Under the pieces are notes generated by a model, which worked only from the letters and a program-made list of their open reading frames with translations, did not search any database and was not told the origin of the DNA. The translations under genes and the position numbers were made by a program. A DNA stretch of 64,000 bases from Kocuria rosea subsp. polaris (GTDB lineage Bacteria; Actinomycetota; Actinomycetes; Actinomycetales; Micrococcaceae), in contig MLDA01000022.1 in assembly GCA_023896275.1 (NCBI GenBank), positions 1-64,000 of the forward strand, in the 5' to 3' direction. The first letter of the stretch is position 1. Every line of letters starts with the position of its first letter. Shown here in pieces: positions 10,859-21,163 of this stretch.

Positions 10859-12853
10859 GTGACACTGCTGGAGGCCATTGGCGAACCGAGCGATCTGCGC
10901 GAGCTGGACGACGACCAGGTTGTCGCCCTCGCCGAGGAGATCCGTCGCTTCCTCGTCGCCAACGTCGCACGCACGGGCGGGCATCTCGGCCCGAACCTCG
11001 GCGTCGTCGAACTGACGCTGGGCATTCACCGCGTCTTCGAGTCGCCCAGGGACTCGATCGTCTTCGATACCGGGCACCAGTCATACGTGCACAAGCTCGT
11101 CACCGGTAGACAGGACTTCTCGACCCTGCGCCAGGAGGGCGGCATCGCCGGCTATCCCGACCGCTCCGAATCCGTGCACGACATCGTCGAGTCCTCACAT
11201 GCGTCCAGTTCGCTCTCCTGGGCTGACGGGATCTCCCGGGCCCGCGTGCTGTCGGGGGAGCCGGACCGCTACGTCGTCGCCGTCGTCGGCGACGGTGCCC
11301 TCACCGGCGGCATGGCTTGGGAGGCCTTGAACAACATCGCGGCCGACAAGGACCGCCGGCTGGTCATCGTGGTCAACGACAACGGTCGCTCCTACGCGCC
11401 GACGATCGGCGGCCTCGCCAACCAGCTCGCCGGCCTGCGGCAGATGACGCTCGACAAGGTCCGAACCTCCCCGGTCTACGAGGACACGCTGGACAAGGTC
11501 AAGCAACGCCTGCAAGGCGGCGGCACCGTGGGCAAGTTCGCCTACAAGTCCTTGCACGCGGCCAAGAAGGGCATCAAGGACTGGTGGGCGCCCCAGGGGC
11601 TCTTCGAGGACCTCGGGATCAAGTACATCGGGCCGATTGACGGCCACAACCAGGCCAGTGTGGACGAAGCCCTCCAGCAGGCCCGCGCCTACGAGGGGCC
11701 CGTGCTCGTGCACGCCCTCACGGAGAAGGGCCGCGGCTACGCGCCGGCCCGCGCGCACGAGGCCGACCAGTTCCACGCCGTGGGCGTCATCGACCCGACG
11801 ACCGGCGAGCCCGTCGAGACGCCGTCGAAGCAGTCCTGGACCAGCGTCTTCGGCGAGGAGATCGCGGACATCGCCGACGAACGTTCAGACATCGTCGGGA
11901 TCACCGGCGCCATGCTGATCCCCGTCGGGCTCAAGAAAATGGCTGAGCGTCATCCTGAGCGCGTCATCGACGTCGGAATTGCCGAACAGCACGCGCTCAC
12001 CAGCGCCGCCGGCCTCGCCTACGGGGGCCTCCACCCCGTCGTCGCGATCTATGCGACGTTCCTGAACCGCGCCTACGACCAGCTGCTCATGGACGTCGCG
12101 CTGCACAAGGCCGGCGTGACCGTGGTGCTCGACCGTGCCGGTGTCACTGGCCCCGACGGGCCCAGCCACCACGGCATGTGGGATCTCTCGCTGCTGCAGT
12201 CGGTGCCAGGCATCCACATCGCTGCCCCGCGCGACGCGGACACGCTGCGCGAGGAACTGCGCGAGGCCGTCGCGGTCGACGACGCCCCGACCGTCGTACG
12301 GTTCTCCAAGGGCAGCGTCGGCGCGCCGTTGGTCTCCCTCGAACGGCTCGCCGACGGCGTCGACGTCCTCGCCCGCCGCGGAACGTCCAAGCCGGAGCAG
12401 CGCGACGGCCGAGACGAGCGCGACGTGCTGATCGTCGCCGTCGGATCGATGGCGGAGATGGCGCTCGACGTCGCGGCCCGGCTCGAGGACCAGGGCATTA
12501 GCTCGACCGTCGTCGACCCGCGCTGGGTGCTGCCCGTGCCGCGCTCGATCGTCTCGCTGGCCGCCCGCCACCGGATCGTCGTGTGCCTCGAGGACGGCGT
12601 CAAGGCGGGGGGAGTCGGCGCTCGCATCCGCCAGGAGATGCGCGCGGCCGGGGTCGATACCGCGCTCAACGAGGTTGGCCTGCCGGTCGAGTTCCTCGCA
12701 CACGGCACGCGCAGCCAGGTCCTCGCCCGAGTCGGCGTCACCGCGCAGCAGGTCGCCCAGGACACCGTCGCCCAGGTCCTCGGCACCAAGGTCCCGTTCG
12801 CCCGCCCCCTCGAGGGGCAGGACCTGCCGACCGGGCAGCTGCCGCGGCTGTGA
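10859..12853 (+). CDS. dxs: 1-deoxy-D-xylulose-5-phosphate synthase
   Basis: First enzyme of the MEP isoprenoid pathway: pyruvate plus glyceraldehyde-3-phosphate to DXP, thiamine-diphosphate dependent. Length 664 aa is slightly above the usual 620-640. The TPP motif [15 protein letters not shown] is in the N-terminal domain. The transketolase pyrimidine domain carries [18 protein letters not shown], and the C-terminal transketolase domain ends near residue 640. The GTG start follows an AAAGGAAG Shine-Dalgarno. The stop overlaps the next gene in GTGA, so dxs and the DUF402 gene are coupled. Confidence 0.96.
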   Translation: MTLLEAIGEPSDLRELDDDQVVALAEEIRRFLVANVARTGGHLGPNLGVVELTLGIHRVFESPRDSIVFDTGHQSYVHKLVTGRQDFSTLRQEGGIAGYPDRSESVHDIVESSHASSSLSWADGISRARVLSGEPDRYVVAVVGDGALTGGMAWEALNNIAADKDRRLVIVVNDNGRSYAPTIGGLANQLAGLRQMTLDKVRTSPVYEDTLDKVKQRLQGGGTVGKFAYKSLHAAKKGIKDWWAPQGLFEDLGIKYIGPIDGHNQASVDEALQQARAYEGPVLVHALTEKGRGYAPARAHEADQFHAVGVIDPTTGEPVETPSKQSWTSVFGEEIADIADERSDIVGITGAMLIPVGLKKMAERHPERVIDVGIAEQHALTSAAGLAYGGLHPVVAIYATFLNRAYDQLLMDVALHKAGVTVVLDRAGVTGPDGPSHHGMWDLSLLQSVPGIHIAAPRDADTLREELREAVAVDDAPTVVRFSKGSVGAPLVSLERLADGVDVLARRGTSKPEQRDGRDERDVLIVAVGSMAEMALDVAARLEDQGISSTVVDPRWVLPVPRSIVSLAARHRIVVCLEDGVKAGGVGARIRQEMRAAGVDTALNEVGLPVEFLAHGTRSQVLARVGVTAQQVAQDTVAQVLGTKVPFARPLEGQDLPTGQLPRL

Positions 12854-13524
12854 TCCCGACCCACGCGCGAATCCCCGCACCCTTTCCGGCCGACGCCGCG
12901 CCGGCGCCCGAGGGGATCGCCCCCGGCGACCTCGTTGTCGCCCGGGCGTGGAAGTACGACGCCGGCCCCCACTGGGTTGTGCCCGGCGTCTACCTGGGCG
13001 CCGACGACGCGGGGCACTGGATCTTCCAGGCGGCCGGGTCCTTCGTCGCCAGGCCCGGGGCCGGCTTCTTCGCGGCCTCGGACGCCGTCTGCCTCGTGCC
13101 GCACCAGGACGGGAGCGCCGCCGGCGCGGCCGGAACCGGAGTGAGCACCCGCGAGTGGGTCGCGACCTTCTACGACGAAGGCCACCCGGGAGGCATGCGC
13201 GTCTACGTCGACGTCTCCACGGCCATCTGCTGGCGCCGGCTCGCGCCCGCCGGCTGGGAACTGAACTCCGTGGACATGGACCTCGACGTCGTACGCACGG
13301 CGGGCACCGACGACTTCATCGACGACGAGGACGAGTTCGCCGAGCATTCCGCGGCATTCGGCTACCCGGAGCAGCTGGCCGGGAGCCTGCGCGCCGCGGC
13401 CGACGAGCTGCTGGCCGCCGCGCGGGCGGGGCAGGGCGTCTTCGCCGCCGCCGAGCGCACATCCGTCACCGATGCGGCGCAGGGCTGGTTCGACGCGGCC
13501 CGCGCGCCGGCGTACCGGCGTTAG
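12850..13524 (+). CDS. DUF402 domain protein (FomD/nucleotide-phosphatase-like)
   Basis: Predicted soluble 224-aa protein. The central part (about residues 60-180) matches DUF402: [11 protein letters not shown], the [11 protein letters not shown] strand, and the acidic [13 protein letters not shown] metal-binding cluster. DUF402 enzymes with known activity (FomD, the Staphylococcus Ntdp protein) are Mn/Mg-dependent phosphohydrolases of nucleoside di-/triphosphates or CMP conjugates. The GTG start overlaps dxs by 4 bases. The link to isoprenoid synthesis is positional only. It could remove NDP/NTP in general housekeeping. Confidence 0.75.
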   Translation: MIPTHARIPAPFPADAAPAPEGIAPGDLVVARAWKYDAGPHWVVPGVYLGADDAGHWIFQAAGSFVARPGAGFFAASDAVCLVPHQDGSAAGAAGTGVSTREWVATFYDEGHPGGMRVYVDVSTAICWRRLAPAGWELNSVDMDLDVVRTAGTDDFIDDEDEFAEHSAAFGYPEQLAGSLRAAADELLAAARAGQGVFAAAERTSVTDAAQGWFDAARAPAYRR

Positions 13525-13579
13525 AGAATTCCGAACGGGCGGGATCGACCCGCCCACAGAAACCGACCAGAGGAGAAAC

Positions 13580-14143
13580 ATGGCGATCATCCGCACCTTC
13601 CGCCGCAACGACGACGGCAGCCTCGACTTCCGCGAGGCGTGGTACGAGTCTTACGAGGACGACGCGTTGGGCCAGTTCGTTGTCAACCACGGCGCCGTCG
13701 GGCACACCTCGACGACGAAGGACGTCAAGGACGTCGACGAGGAGACGGGGGCCTCGCTGCTGGCAGCCTTCGAGGCGCAGTGCGCCGAGGACGGCTACGC
13801 GGAGATACCGCTCGAGCAGCAGTTCTGGGCGGTCGCCCAGTGGCCCGCCAAGACCGCCGGCGCCTACGCTGAGCGGCTGCGGGACACCGCCGTGCAGGTC
13901 CTGACCGGGCACCTGGCCTGGCGCGGGCTCGGCACGATCGAGCGGACGAGCTTCGGCACCGGAACGCTGAACCTGCACATCCTCACGCCGGACGCCAAGA
14001 AGGTCGTCCAGGCGCTCAAGGCGGCCGTGCGCGAACACGACCTGGACCTGGCGAAGCTCCGCATCGGCATCGCCCCCTACACGGAGCCGACCGCCCTGAA
14101 GCAGAAACACCCGAGCCCGCCGAAGCCGTTCAGCATCGACTAA
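13580..14143 (+). CDS. Conserved hypothetical protein
   Basis: Soluble 187-aa protein without signal peptide or membrane segment; I do not recognise a named domain. The N-terminus MAIIRTFRRNDDGSLDFREA is followed by mixed alpha/beta sequence with several Trp residues (WYESYEDD, QFWAVAQW, HLAWRGLG). A good AGGAGA Shine-Dalgarno precedes the ATG. I believe similar proteins of unknown function occur in related Micrococcaceae, but this was not searched. It is the last gene before a convergent terminator and may be cotranscribed with dxs. Confidence 0.75.
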   Translation: MAIIRTFRRNDDGSLDFREAWYESYEDDALGQFVVNHGAVGHTSTTKDVKDVDEETGASLLAAFEAQCAEDGYAEIPLEQQFWAVAQWPAKTAGAYAERLRDTAVQVLTGHLAWRGLGTIERTSFGTGTLNLHILTPDAKKVVQALKAAVREHDLDLAKLRIGIAPYTEPTALKQKHPSPPKPFSID

Positions 14144-14167
14144 GACGCGCCGGAACCCGGATACGCA

Positions 14168-14228
14168 AACGCCCCGTGAGAAGTGGTCCTCCCAGCATCA
14201 GCTGAGCGACCGTTTCTCACGGGGCGTT
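14168..14228. terminator. Bidirectional terminator between convergent genes
   Basis: Perfect 15-base arms 14168-14182 and 14214-14228 (AACGCCCCGTGAGAA and its complement) separated by 31 bases. It lies between the plus-strand hypothetical and the minus-strand argG and can serve both. Confidence 0.75.
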
Positions 14229-14237
14229 CCGGTGTGA

Positions 14238-15701
<1,464 letters not shown>

Positions 15702-15715
15702 TTATTATGCGCGAG

Positions 15716-15733
15716 TATGAATGAGTATGCATG
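15716..15733 (-). promoter_or_regulatory. Candidate ARG box (ArgR operator)
   Basis: TGAAT-gagt-ATGCA (15718-15731) fits the TGnAT-N4-ATnCA ArgR consensus with one departure from the E. coli form. A weaker overlapping copy (TGCGC-gagt-ATGAA) starts 10 bases away. It sits directly upstream of the argG -35 and over the -35 region of the divergent nucleoside hydrolase. Binding by ArgR is inference. Confidence 0.5.
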
Positions 15734-15746
15734 GGGCTCGGATGAC

Positions 15747-15752
15747 TAGGCT
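15747..15752 (+). promoter_or_regulatory. -10 hexamer TAGGCT, leaderless type
   Basis: TAGGCT, six bases, then the ATG of the nucleoside hydrolase, with no Shine-Dalgarno. The divergent argG uses the same hexamer. Confidence 0.6.
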
Positions 15753-15758
15753 GCTCTC

Positions 15759-16877
15759 ATGCACACCGAGGCCGCACCAGCACCCGTGAAGATCCTCTTC
15801 GACAACGACACCGGCATTGACGACGCCCTTGCGCTGGCCTACCTGGCCGCGTGCGATCACGTCGAGCTCGTCGCGGTGACGTCCACCCCGGGCAACGTGG
15901 ACGCCGAGCAGGTCGCGGCCAACAATCGCGCCCTGCTGGCGCTCTGCGGCCGGCCCCAGGTGCCCGTGCTCATCGGCGCGCGGGCCCCGCTGCGGATCCC
16001 GCTCGTCACGACGCCCGAGACTCACGGCCCGCAGGGCGTGGGCTACGCGGAATTGGACGCTCCGCCGTCGCCGGCGGCGGAAGAGGGCGGCACGACGACG
16101 GCGGTGCCGGCCGCCGTCGAGCACTGGATCCGCGCCGCGAAACAGAACCCGGGGGAGCTGACCGCGCTCATCACCGCTCCGCTCACCAACTTCGCGCTCG
16201 CGCTGCGGGCCGAGCCTCAGTTGCCGTGGCTGCTGCGGCGCGTGGTGATCATGGGCGGTGCCTTCTACCACCAGGGCAACACGACGCCGACCGCCGAGTG
16301 GAACACGCACGTGGATCCGCATGCGGCCCGCGAGGTCTTCGCCGCCTACTCCGCCGCGGCCGAGGCCGGCCTGGAGCCGGAGAAGTTGCCCGTGCTCTGC
16401 TCCCTCGACACGACCGAGCGCTTCGAGATGCAGCCCGCCCTCGTCGGCGAGCTCGCGGCGGCCGCCGGGTGCGCGGCGCCCGAGCACGTGCTGGCCACGG
16501 ATCCGGAGGGCACCCGCAGCGCCGCGTCGAACCCGCTCGTGCGCTACCTCTCCGACGCGCTGCGCTTCTACTTCGAGTTCCACCGGAAATACGACCAGGG
16601 CTTCATCGCCCACGTGCACGACTACTTCGCCGCCGGGATCGCCGCGGGCACGCTGGAGTACCGCGCACGCCCGGCGAGCATCGACGTCGAGACGGAATCG
16701 GACTTGCTGCGCGGGACCACCGTTGCGGACTACCGCGGTCTCTGGGGTCGCCCGGCGAACGCGCACGTGGTCTCCTGGAACGATCCGGCGGCCGGGTTCG
16801 ACGAGTTCGTGACGCGTACCGCGGCCCTCGCGCGGCGCATCGACGGCGGCCCGGGGCGGGGCGCGAGCATCGGATAG
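15759..16877 (+). CDS. Inosine-uridine type nucleoside N-ribohydrolase
   Basis: Hydrolyses the N-glycosidic bond of nucleosides to base and ribose. It is 372 aa, somewhat longer than the usual 310-340 of IUNH enzymes. The calcium-binding signature is at the N-terminus, FDNDTGIDDALAL, with Asp15, Asp17, Asp21 and Asp22. The second active-site region VVIMGGAFYHQGN and the later WNTHVDPHAA are also family-typical. The gene is followed by a complete ECF importer, which suggests the importer brings in its nucleoside substrate (inference). Substrate range cannot be told from sequence. Confidence 0.88.
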   Translation: MHTEAAPAPVKILFDNDTGIDDALALAYLAACDHVELVAVTSTPGNVDAEQVAANNRALLALCGRPQVPVLIGARAPLRIPLVTTPETHGPQGVGYAELDAPPSPAAEEGGTTTAVPAAVEHWIRAAKQNPGELTALITAPLTNFALALRAEPQLPWLLRRVVIMGGAFYHQGNTTPTAEWNTHVDPHAAREVFAAYSAAAEAGLEPEKLPVLCSLDTTERFEMQPALVGELAAAAGCAAPEHVLATDPEGTRSAASNPLVRYLSDALRFYFEFHRKYDQGFIAHVHDYFAAGIAAGTLEYRARPASIDVETESDLLRGTTVADYRGLWGRPANAHVVSWNDPAAGFDEFVTRTAALARRIDGGPGRGASIG

Positions 16878-16880
16878 AAT
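16875..16880 (+). promoter_or_regulatory. Possible -10 hexamer TAGAAT for ECF genes
   Basis: TAGAAT begins with the TAG stop of the nucleoside hydrolase and would give an approximately 80-base leader before the S component. Evidence is weak because TAG plus a T three bases later is not rare. Confidence 0.3.
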
Positions 16881-16911
16881 CGTTGCCCGGCCCGAGGTGA
16901 CATAGGGCGTA

Positions 16912-16931
16912 CCCGGCGGCATCCCGCCGGG
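16912..16931 (+). other. Hairpin in leader of ECF S-component gene
   Basis: CCCGGCGG-catc-CCGCCGGG, a perfect 8-base-pair stem with a 4-base loop. It may attenuate transcription between the hydrolase and the transporter or belong to a structured leader. No known riboswitch consensus was recognised. Confidence 0.4.
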
Positions 16932-16966
16932 ACCGCACGCACGCCGCACCCTTGAGGAATACACCC

Positions 16967-17770
16967 ATGTCCGAATCCCTGACCCTGCCCGACGCGGCCC
17001 CGCGCTCGGGGCGCGCCCGCCTGCTCACCGCCGCCGGCATCCTGCTGCTGGCCGGGACGTACGCCGCCCTCGTCCTCACCCAGCCGGAGGGCCTTGTCGA
17101 CGGCCTCGGCCAGGGCGTCGCCCTGGCGACGTTCGGGGCCTACCTTGCCGCCGCGCTGCTACTGCTCGGCGCCGCTCTGCCGCAGCTGCCGCCGGCCGCG
17201 CTCACGCTCATTCCGGTCGCGCTCGCGCTCAACGTCCTGCTCGGCCAGTTCGTCGGCTATACGCTCATCCCGCTCTATGTTGACTCGATCGGCACCGTGC
17301 TCGTCGGCTTCCTGGCCGGCCGCCGCGCTGGCGCGGCCACGGGCGTGCTCGGCATCCTCGTCTGGTCGCTGTTCAACCCGACGGTTCTGCCGTTCGCCGC
17401 CGGCGCCGCGCTCATCGGCTTCCTCGCCGGCACTGCGGCCCGTTTCGGGGCGCTGCGCCGCGTCTACCTGGCCCCGGTCGCCGGCCTCGTCACGGGCGTG
17501 ATCGCCGGCGTCGTCTCCGCCCCCGTGGCCGCGTTCGTCTATGGCGGCACCGCCGGCGTCGGCACGGGCGCCCTCGTCGGAGCATTCCGCGCGATGGGCG
17601 ACTCGCTGCTCGGCGCCGTGACGAAGCAGGCGCTCGTCTCCGACCCGGGCGACAAAGCGATCGCCTTCCTCGTCGCTGCGCTGCTTGTCTACGCGCTGCC
17701 GGCCCGGCTGACCTCCGGCTTCGACTTCGTCCGCCGCCACCGCGTCCTCGGCCGCCGCAGCGCCGGATAA
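16967..17770 (+). CDS. ECF transporter substrate-binding S component
   Basis: Small integral membrane protein, 267 aa, about 6-8 hydrophobic helices, the usual architecture of ECF S components. The segment TLIPLYVDSIGTVLVGFLAG resembles the conserved helix region of several S families. ATG is chosen because a TTGAGGA Shine-Dalgarno sits just upstream; the TTG inside that sequence would be a worse start. It is followed by T and A components and preceded by a nucleoside hydrolase. The substrate is unknown; a nucleoside or modified nucleoside is the contextual guess. It does not carry motifs I can tie to riboflavin, thiamine, folate or biotin S proteins. Confidence 0.75.
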   Translation: MSESLTLPDAAPRSGRARLLTAAGILLLAGTYAALVLTQPEGLVDGLGQGVALATFGAYLAAALLLLGAALPQLPPAALTLIPVALALNVLLGQFVGYTLIPLYVDSIGTVLVGFLAGRRAGAATGVLGILVWSLFNPTVLPFAAGAALIGFLAGTAARFGALRRVYLAPVAGLVTGVIAGVVSAPVAAFVYGGTAGVGTGALVGAFRAMGDSLLGAVTKQALVSDPGDKAIAFLVAALLVYALPARLTSGFDFVRRHRVLGRRSAG

Positions 17771-17786
17771 CCCGGCGTCCGCCGCT

Positions 17787-18554
17787 ATGCCCGCATTCAC
17801 CCGGCTGCACCCGTTCACCGTGCTCGCCGTCGCCGCAGCGGTCGTCACGACGACGACGGCGTTCGGCACCTGGCAGGTCACCCTCGCCGTCGTGCTCGCG
17901 TGCCTCGCGCTCGCCGCGGCCGCCGGGAAGCTGACGCGCCTCGCGGCCGCCGCGCTCGCGATCCTCGCACCGGCTTGGGGGTCGCAGCTGATCATTCACG
18001 GCCTCGTCGGCCGCGCCGGGGAGAGGGTGCTCGCATCTGCCGGGCCGCTGCGGATCACCGAAGAGGGACTCGAGACCGCGGCCGGCCTCGCCGCGCGGCT
18101 GTCCGTCCTGGTCGTCGTGGGGCTGCTGTGTGCGATCGTCGTCGATCCGCACGACCTCGTCGCCGCCGTCGACCTCTCGCCGGCCCCGCCGCAGGCCGGC
18201 TACCTCGTCGCTGCGTCGCTCTCGGTGCTGCCTCGCCTCGCCGCCCGCCAGCGTGCGATCGGCGAGGCCCAGGCCCTGCGCGGGGCGCGCATCGGCCGCG
18301 GCCCGGCCGGGTGGTGGACTCGGCTGCGGCTGCGCTCGGTGCCGCTTGTGCTCTCCGCCGTGCACGACGCCGCCGACCGCGCCCCGCACCTGGCCGCCCG
18401 CGGCTTCCCGCCGCGGACCAAGGGCACGCGCCTGCGCGAGGTTCCCGATTCGCGTGCCCAACGCGTGGTGCGCCGCAGTGCGCTCGTCGCCGCCGTCGTC
18501 GCGCCGGTCGTCCTCCTGGCGCTGCCCGCGCTGCGTTCGGGTGGCGTCGCGTGA
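17787..18554 (+). CDS. ECF transporter transmembrane T component
   Basis: CbiQ/EcfT-like membrane scaffold, 255 aa. Hydrophobic helices lie at both ends and the long cytoplasmic coupling region contains the two Ala-Arg-Gly type motifs: EAQALRGARIG (A-L-R-G-A-R) and HLAARGFPP. These grooves contact the ATPase subunits. The gene sits 16 bases after the S component and overlaps the ATPase gene by GTGA, so all three are likely translated together. Confidence 0.85.
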   Translation: MPAFTRLHPFTVLAVAAAVVTTTTAFGTWQVTLAVVLACLALAAAAGKLTRLAAAALAILAPAWGSQLIIHGLVGRAGERVLASAGPLRITEEGLETAAGLAARLSVLVVVGLLCAIVVDPHDLVAAVDLSPAPPQAGYLVAASLSVLPRLAARQRAIGEAQALRGARIGRGPAGWWTRLRLRSVPLVLSAVHDAADRAPHLAARGFPPRTKGTRLREVPDSRAQRVVRRSALVAAVVAPVVLLALPALRSGGVA

Positions 18555-19978
18555 GCGTGGTCCTGGGCGCGGAGATCGAGGCGTTCCGCTACGCGGAGGC
18601 GGCGGAGGACGCACTCGCGGGCGTCGGGCTCGAAGTGGCAGCCGGCGCACTCGTCGGGATCGTCGGGGCGGCCGGCAGCGGCAAGTCCACGCTCGGGGCG
18701 GTGGCGGCCGGCTTGCTGCCGCGCGCCACGCACGGGTCGGAGGCCGACGGGCACGACGGCGACCGGCTCACCGCGCGCCTCGACGTCAGCGGCCAGCGGC
18801 TCCAGTTCGGACTCGGGGGAGCCCCTCGTATCGACGTTGGGGCATGGGCGCGACGCGTCGGGCTGCTGCCCCAGGACGCTCGTCACTACTTCTCTGGTGT
18901 GCGCGCCACCGTGCGCGAGGAGCTGGCCTTCGGCCTCGAGAACGCGGGCGTCCCGCGCGCGCGGATGTCCGCCGCCGTCGACGCGGTCGCGGACGAGCTC
19001 GGGATCGCCGGACTGCTCGCCGCGTCCCCCGAGCGGATCTCCGGCGGGCAGGAGCGGCTCGTGGCCATCGCGGCGCTGGCCGTCGCAGCACCCGCGGTCC
19101 TTGTCCTGGACGAGCCGCTCGCTGGGCTCGATGCGCACGTCCGAGCGGAAGTGGTCGGGCTCGTCGCTCGGCTGCGCGCCCGGGGCACGGCGGTCGTGGT
19201 GCTCGCCGCGGAGTTCGACGAGCTGATCCGCGCGGCCGATGTGGTGCACGTGCTCTCCGGCGGGCGCACCGTCGCCGCCGGGACGCCCGATGCGGTGATG
19301 CCGACGGCGGGCGCACACGGAGTGCTGATCAGCACGGAGGCGCCGGGGGAGGTCCCGGGGAAGGCGCCGGGACGTCGCGGGGAGGACGTGCTGCTTGAGT
19401 TCGAGGGTGTCCGGCTGCGCCACCGGTCAGCGGCGAAAGCGGCGGTCGACGGACTAGACCTGCAGGTCGGTGCGGGGTGCTGCACGGCGTTGCTCGGGCC
19501 CAACGGGGCCGGGAAGACGACCGTGTTGAAGGCTGCCGCGGGCCTCCTGGCTCCCGAAGCCGGCCGCGTGCGCGCTGAGCAGCCCGGCCTGCTGCTGCAG
19601 AACCCCGCGGACCAGCTCTTCGAGCGCACGGTCGAACGGGAGGTCGGCTTCGGGCTGGCCGGGGGCCGGCGGAACCCGGCCGTCGCGGACACGCTGGCGC
19701 GGCTCGGCCTGGAAAACGCCGCCGGGGCGCACCCCTACGAGCTGCCCGCCTCGCAGCGGCGGCTCGTGGCGCTCGCGTCCGTCCTCGCACGGCACCCGCG
19801 CGTGCTGCTGCTGGACGAGCCGACGGTGGCGCTCGATGCCGCGGGGCGCCGGTTCTTGATGTCGGCGATCTGGGACGCGTGCGAGCGGGGTGCGGCCGTG
19901 CTGGTGAGTACCCACGACGAGTCGTTCGCCGCCGCCGTCGCGCAGGAGAGCGTCCGGCTCACCGGCCGTGAAGGGTGA
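18551..19978 (+). CDS. ECF transporter ATPase, two fused ABC domains
   Basis: Fusion of two ABC nucleotide-binding domains in one 475-aa chain, replacing the usual EcfA1/EcfA2 pair. Domain 1 has Walker A GAAGSGKST (residues 39-47), signature ISGGQ and Walker B VLVLDEPLAGLD. Domain 2 has Walker A GPNGAGKTT (316-324) and Walker B LLLDEPTVALD, but its signature is degenerate, LPASQ (398-402) instead of LSGGQ. One of the two composite ATP sites may therefore be weakened, as in asymmetric ABC ATPases. The GTG start overlaps the T-component stop. A Gly/Pro/Glu-rich linker joins the domains around residue 265-280. Confidence 0.9.
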   Translation: MSVVLGAEIEAFRYAEAAEDALAGVGLEVAAGALVGIVGAAGSGKSTLGAVAAGLLPRATHGSEADGHDGDRLTARLDVSGQRLQFGLGGAPRIDVGAWARRVGLLPQDARHYFSGVRATVREELAFGLENAGVPRARMSAAVDAVADELGIAGLLAASPERISGGQERLVAIAALAVAAPAVLVLDEPLAGLDAHVRAEVVGLVARLRARGTAVVVLAAEFDELIRAADVVHVLSGGRTVAAGTPDAVMPTAGAHGVLISTEAPGEVPGKAPGRRGEDVLLEFEGVRLRHRSAAKAAVDGLDLQVGAGCCTALLGPNGAGKTTVLKAAAGLLAPEAGRVRAEQPGLLLQNPADQLFERTVEREVGFGLAGGRRNPAVADTLARLGLENAAGAHPYELPASQRRLVALASVLARHPRVLLLDEPTVALDAAGRRFLMSAIWDACERGAAVLVSTHDESFAAAVAQESVRLTGREG

Positions 19979-20040
19979 CCGTTCGGGGCCTGGGGCGTGT
20001 TTCGGCAGGCGCAGTGAGTCGAGACTGAGACACTTGCGGC

Positions 20041-20481
20041 ATGAGTGGACTTCATCACGTCGAGATCTGGGTTGCAGACATCGTGGAAGCGAGGAACGAG
20101 TGGGGCTGGCTCCTGCAGAGACTGGGGTTCGGGCTCGAGGATGAGTGGCCAGAAGGTCAATCGTGGGCTGCCGCCGGCACGTACCTCAGCCTGACGACAT
20201 CACCGAATCTCACAGTTCCGGTGCATGACCGCCGGCGTCCTGGCGTCAATCACTTGGCGTTCAAAGGAGGCACCGCTGACAAAGTCGATGCCATCATGGC
20301 GGACGCGCGGGCACATGGATGGCAGCCGCTCTATCACGAGCGTTACCCCAATGCGGGAGGCCCGGGGCACTACGCAGGATGGTTGGAGAATTCCGCGGGC
20401 TTTAAAGCAGAGGTGGTTGCGAGCGGTTCGCGAGCGGATATTGAGCGTTCTGACGATGCGATTTCAGTCACAAACCGGTAG
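20041..20481 (+). CDS. VOC family (glyoxalase/bleomycin-resistance-like) protein
   Basis: Small 146-aa cytoplasmic protein of the vicinal-oxygen-chelate fold. MSGLHHVEIWVAD is the first beta-alpha-beta unit, with a metal-ligand type His. The second module has GVNHLAFKG and the C-terminal ENSAGFKAEVVA strand with an acidic residue near the expected ligand position. No Shine-Dalgarno is obvious. Sequence composition is less GC-rich than the preceding transporter genes. Function is not predictable; candidates are a dioxygenase-like, isomerase-like or drug-binding protein. Confidence 0.75.
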   Translation: MSGLHHVEIWVADIVEARNEWGWLLQRLGFGLEDEWPEGQSWAAAGTYLSLTTSPNLTVPVHDRRRPGVNHLAFKGGTADKVDAIMADARAHGWQPLYHERYPNAGGPGHYAGWLENSAGFKAEVVASGSRADIERSDDAISVTNR

Positions 20482-20704
20482 CCCGATGGGCAACCCCACC
20501 GAGACAGGCGGAAGCAATTGACCCAGAAGCAAGTGCGCCGTTGCCAGCAATCGGAGAGTTCTTGCTCTACGACGTTGCGGCCCTACGTAGTTTTCACGTT
20601 CGCAGCTGACGTGGCATTGGTCTCGCGTGCAGAGTAACGTGCGCGGCACCGTTGCTCGCAGGACTGTGCCTGTTGGGTCGCGAGTCGCGACGTGGAGTCA
20701 GTGC

Positions 20705-21157
20705 CTAGACGAAGACGACGACGTCGTCGCCGTCGATCTCGGCGGCAAACCGCTCGAGCGGGTCCTTCGCCGGGCCGGCGACGGCTGTGCCGTCCTCGGG
20801 GGAGAACTCGGAGTTGTGGCACGGGCACTGAAAGGCGTCCGCCTCGCCGACCATCACCTGGCAGCCCTGGTGCGTGCACAGCGCGCGGTAGGCAAGCACG
20901 TCGGTCTCGCTCGGGCGGAAGAGCAGGTAGTTGCGCCCGTCGATCTCGACGGCGAGCTTGGAGCCGCGCGGCAACTCGGCCGCGGAGGCGACCACGTGCC
21001 CTTCCGCATCCGCACCGGCCGTCGGCACGTCGGAGGGCTCGACCGGGCCGGAGCACGCGGCCAGGGCGGCTGCGGCGCCGGCGGCGGGTGCCGCTGCGAG
21101 GACGCGGCGGCGGGACGTGTGGGCTGGGGCGGTGCCTGCGGGCGTCGAATCGGTCAT
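20705..21157 (-). CDS. Tat-exported Rieske 2Fe-2S lipoprotein-like protein
   Basis: 150-aa secreted iron-sulfur protein. The N-terminus has a twin-arginine motif (SRRRVLAAA, residues 15-23), an Ala-rich h-region and a lipobox LAAC with Cys35. The Rieske domain carries CTHQGC (Cys94, His96, Cys99) and CPCH (Cys111, Cys113, His114). Cys94/His96/Cys111/His114 are the cluster ligands and Cys99-Cys113 the likely disulfide. It is too small for a QcrA bc1 subunit and has no catalytic partner adjacent. The start is supported by TAAGCT 6 bases upstream. Its electron partner is unknown. Confidence 0.88.
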   Translation of the reverse strand: MTDSTPAGTAPAHTSRRRVLAAAPAAGAAAALAACSGPVEPSDVPTAGADAEGHVVASAAELPRGSKLAVEIDGRNYLLFRPSETDVLAYRALCTHQGCQVMVGEADAFQCPCHNSEFSPEDGTAVAGPAKDPLERFAAEIDGDDVVVFV

Positions 21158-21163
21158 GACGAA

